From Tissierellales bacterium (GTDB lineage: Bacteria; Bacillota; Clostridia; Tissierellales; Tissierellaceae), in assembly GCA_014360205.1 (NCBI GenBank), contig JACIXZ010000002.1, positions 62,001 through 126,000 of the forward strand: a stretch of DNA of 64,000 nt. Direction: 5' to 3'. A program made the position numbers and the translations under genes. The notes beneath the pieces are model-generated. The model had not been told where the DNA came from, searched no databases, and saw only the letters and a list, made by a program, of their open reading frames with translations. Positions 62,433-64,000 of this stretch are shown in pieces (positions within the stretch are counted from its first letter, which is position 1; each line of letters opens with the position of its first letter).

Positions 62433-63366
62433 ACACTACTTAGGAATAGATACTAGCAATTACACTTCATCTATATCTGTTATAAATGAAAGTGATCAGA
62501 TATTATTAGATCAACGAATAATATTAGATGTTCCATTGGGAAAGAGTGGACTTAGACAACAAGAAGCAGTTTTTCAGCACTTGATCAATATTCCTAAACT
62601 TATAGAAAGTATAAACATAGATGTAAATTGTTTTGACACTGTATCAGTAAGCTCTAAACCTAGGCAGATAGAAGGCTCTTATATGCCAGTTTTCAAGGTT
62701 GGAGTTAGCTTTGCAGAAGTTATATCAAAAATCAACAAAATACCAATAAAATACTTCAGTCACCAAGAAGGTCACATCGCTTCAATAATTTATGAAAATA
62801 ATATTTATGAAGATGCTTTTGTTTCATTTCACTTTTCTGGAGGAACAACAGAAATCATTTTAGTAAAAAATTCAGATAATTTATATACTACTTTAATAGG
62901 TGGAACCAATGATATTAGTTTCGGCCAGTTAATTGATAGAATAGGTGTTTACACAGGGCTAAAGTTTCCATGTGGCGAAAAAATGGAAAAAATTGCGTGT
63001 TTAGGTAGCTTGTTAAAATTAGACTTACCAAAACCACAAAACACAACATGGATAAATTTATCAGGCTTAGAAAATTTCTACAAGAGATTGATAGATTCAA
63101 AAAAATATAATATTGAAGATATATTTTATACATTATTTATAAATATTTCCTATTTCATTGAAAACATGGTTATCAAAACTATTGAAATTCAAAATACTTC
63201 TACTGTTTTAATTGTAGGCGGTGTAAGCACAAATAATATAATTAGAAATTATTTGTCAAACAACAACTATAGAATAAAAATATACTATTCTAAAACAAAT
63301 CTATCTTCTGACAATGCGGTGGGTGTTGGTTTTTTAGGTAAGTATAAGCGTGGCTGGGAGGATTAA
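62425..63366 (+). CDS. TsaD-like (Kae1/OSGEP) protein, short paralogue
   Basis: This 313-residue ASKHA-fold protein starts YLGIDTSNYTSS and has the metal-ligand motif H-Q-E-G-H in YFSHQEGHIA, as in TsaD, and SGGTTEIIL. It is shorter than the usual TsaD (about 340) and diverged in the C-terminal half, where VLIVGGVSTNN matches the family. Clostridia often have such a second OSGEP-like gene between nusB and xseA, distinct from the TsaD used for t6A. Its function is unsettled. Start choice between ATG 62416 and 62425 is uncertain; both overlap nusB. Confidence 0.8.
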   Translation: MNKHYLGIDTSNYTSSISVINESDQILLDQRIILDVPLGKSGLRQQEAVFQHLINIPKLIESINIDVNCFDTVSVSSKPRQIEGSYMPVFKVGVSFAEVISKINKIPIKYFSHQEGHIASIIYENNIYEDAFVSFHFSGGTTEIILVKNSDNLYTTLIGGTNDISFGQLIDRIGVYTGLKFPCGEKMEKIACLGSLLKLDLPKPQNTTWINLSGLENFYKRLIDSKKYNIEDIFYTLFINISYFIENMVIKTIEIQNTSTVLIVGGVSTNNIIRNYLSNNNYRIKIYYSKTNLSSDNAVGVGFLGKYKRGWED

Positions 63367-63367
63367 A

Positions 63368-64000
63368 ATGAAACCCTTGAGGGTAAGTGAGGTAAATAAT
63401 TACATAAAGAAAATTTTTGCATCGGATATTTTATTGCCTGAAGTGAGCATTGTTGGCGAAATATCAAATCTTTCGATTCATTATTCTAGTGGGCATATCT
63501 ATTTTAATTTAAAAGATGAGAATTCTAAATTAAAATGTGTAATGTTTAAAACATATGCTCAAACAAATGATATAGAATTAAAAGATGGTTTGAAAATAGT
63601 AGCGATAGGGAACATATCAGTATATGAAAAAGATGGTATATATCAACTTTATGTTAGAAAGATAAAAAAAGACGGTATTGGAGAATTATATTTGATATTT
63701 GAAGAGCTCAAAAATAGACTTCAAAAAGAAGGGTTATTTGAATCAATTCATAAGAAGCCAATTTCTAAATACCCTCAAAAAATAGGGATAGTAACTTCAC
63801 CTACAGGTGCAGCTATTAGAGATATTATTAGGATAATGAAAAGAAGATTCCCACCGATAAATGTTGTAATATATCCATCACAAGTACAAGGGGAAAAAGC
63901 AGTTGATCAACTGATTGAAGGGCTTAATTACTTAGATAAAATCGATGATATAGATTTGATTATACTGACGCGAGGTGGTGGTTCGATTGACGAGCTATTT
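63368..64000 (+). CDS. xseA: Exodeoxyribonuclease VII large subunit (5' part)
   Basis: The reading frame is open from ATG 63368 to the window end (211 codons) and continues beyond it. It has the OB-fold N-terminal domain (LRVSEVNNYIKKIF, VSIVGEISNLSIHYSSGHIYFNLKDE) and the start of the catalytic domain (KKPISKYPQKIGIVTSPTGAAIRDIIRIMKRRFP and LTRGGGSIDELF), typical of XseA. The nuclease degrades single-stranded DNA together with XseB. GGGAGG precedes the ATG, 1 base after the upstream stop. Confidence 0.94.
   Translation, partial: MKPLRVSEVNNYIKKIFASDILLPEVSIVGEISNLSIHYSSGHIYFNLKDENSKLKCVMFKTYAQTNDIELKDGLKIVAIGNISVYEKDGIYQLYVRKIKKDGIGELYLIFEELKNRLQKEGLFESIHKKPISKYPQKIGIVTSPTGAAIRDIIRIMKRRFPPINVVIYPSQVQGEKAVDQLIEGLNYLDKIDDIDLIILTRGGGSIDELF

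Noticed and set aside
1-64000. CRISPR arrays, insertion sequences, prophage genes, rRNA or tRNA genes
   Set aside because: Read for regular repeats, transposase-like or integrase-like proteins and tRNA-like sequences; none found.

Overview
The window is AT-rich (roughly 30 % G+C by eye) chromosomal DNA from a low-G+C Gram-positive anaerobe. The gene content is that of Clostridia. It has a Clostridia-style division cluster with a SpoVD-type transpeptidase, a coenzyme-B12-dependent ornithine fermentation operon of the kind found in amino-acid-fermenting (Stickland) bacteria, Rrf2-IscS-IscU, alaS-ireB-ruvX-DUF1292, and S-layer-homology domains. A relative of Tissierellales/Peptostreptococcales is my inference, not something the sequence proves. 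Apart from two genes, everything reads on the + strand. I see no rRNA, tRNA, insertion sequence, prophage or CRISPR array.

Layout. (1) 1-13142: an mraZ-headed division and cell-wall (dcw) cluster: mraZ, rsmH, ftsL, spoVD/ftsI, mraY, murD, ftsW, murG, divIB, two DUF881 genes, sbp and ftsZ, then nrdR. MraZ operator repeats precede it. murE, murF, murB, murC and ftsA are absent. (2) 13156-22551: a RocR-like sigma-54 activator followed by a sigma-54 promoter and the complete oxidative ornithine operon ord-ortA-ortB-oraS-oraE-glmL-like-orr. The dyad GCAAA-N4-TTTGC occurs three times, twice upstream of the promoter and once inside the start of the activator gene. (3) 22547-23912: a minus-strand islet with a lipoprotein and a family-8 glycosyltransferase. 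(4) 24064-31458: rarA, asnS, a leucine T-box leader with leuS, degV and a short-chain threonine dehydrogenase. (5) 31472-45640: iscR-iscS-iscU, an AI-2E-family permease, alaS, ireB, a ferredoxin-like aldo/keto reductase, ruvX, DUF1292, a Fur-family regulator, RNase J, a two-gene LysO exporter, a QueT-type transporter, trmR, trhP and udk. (6) 45642-59982: a type IV pilus operon. (7) 59994-64000: aroK, efp, an acidic CD1247-like protein, Asp23, nusB, a short TsaD-like protein and the start of xseA.

The most unusual part is the pilus operon. Beside the expected PilB, PilT, PilC, PilA, PilD, PilM and PilN, it encodes: a PilO with a glycine-rich linker, a beta-sandwich carbohydrate-binding-like domain and a C-terminal LysM; a secreted protein with two copies of an unrecognised ~70-residue repeat, a beta domain and three SLH repeats; four minor pilins in the order and with the features of GspH, GspI, GspJ and GspK; and a Wzy/WaaL/PglL-type ligase with TPRs. 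Together these look like a Gram-positive pilus machine with its own wall anchor, S-layer-associated component, tip complex and possibly pilin glycosylation.

Start codons were chosen from ribosome-binding-site spacing and family N-termini. Many genes overlap or are spaced by under 15 bases, so long operons are likely. All functions are read from motifs and context; no database search was possible.
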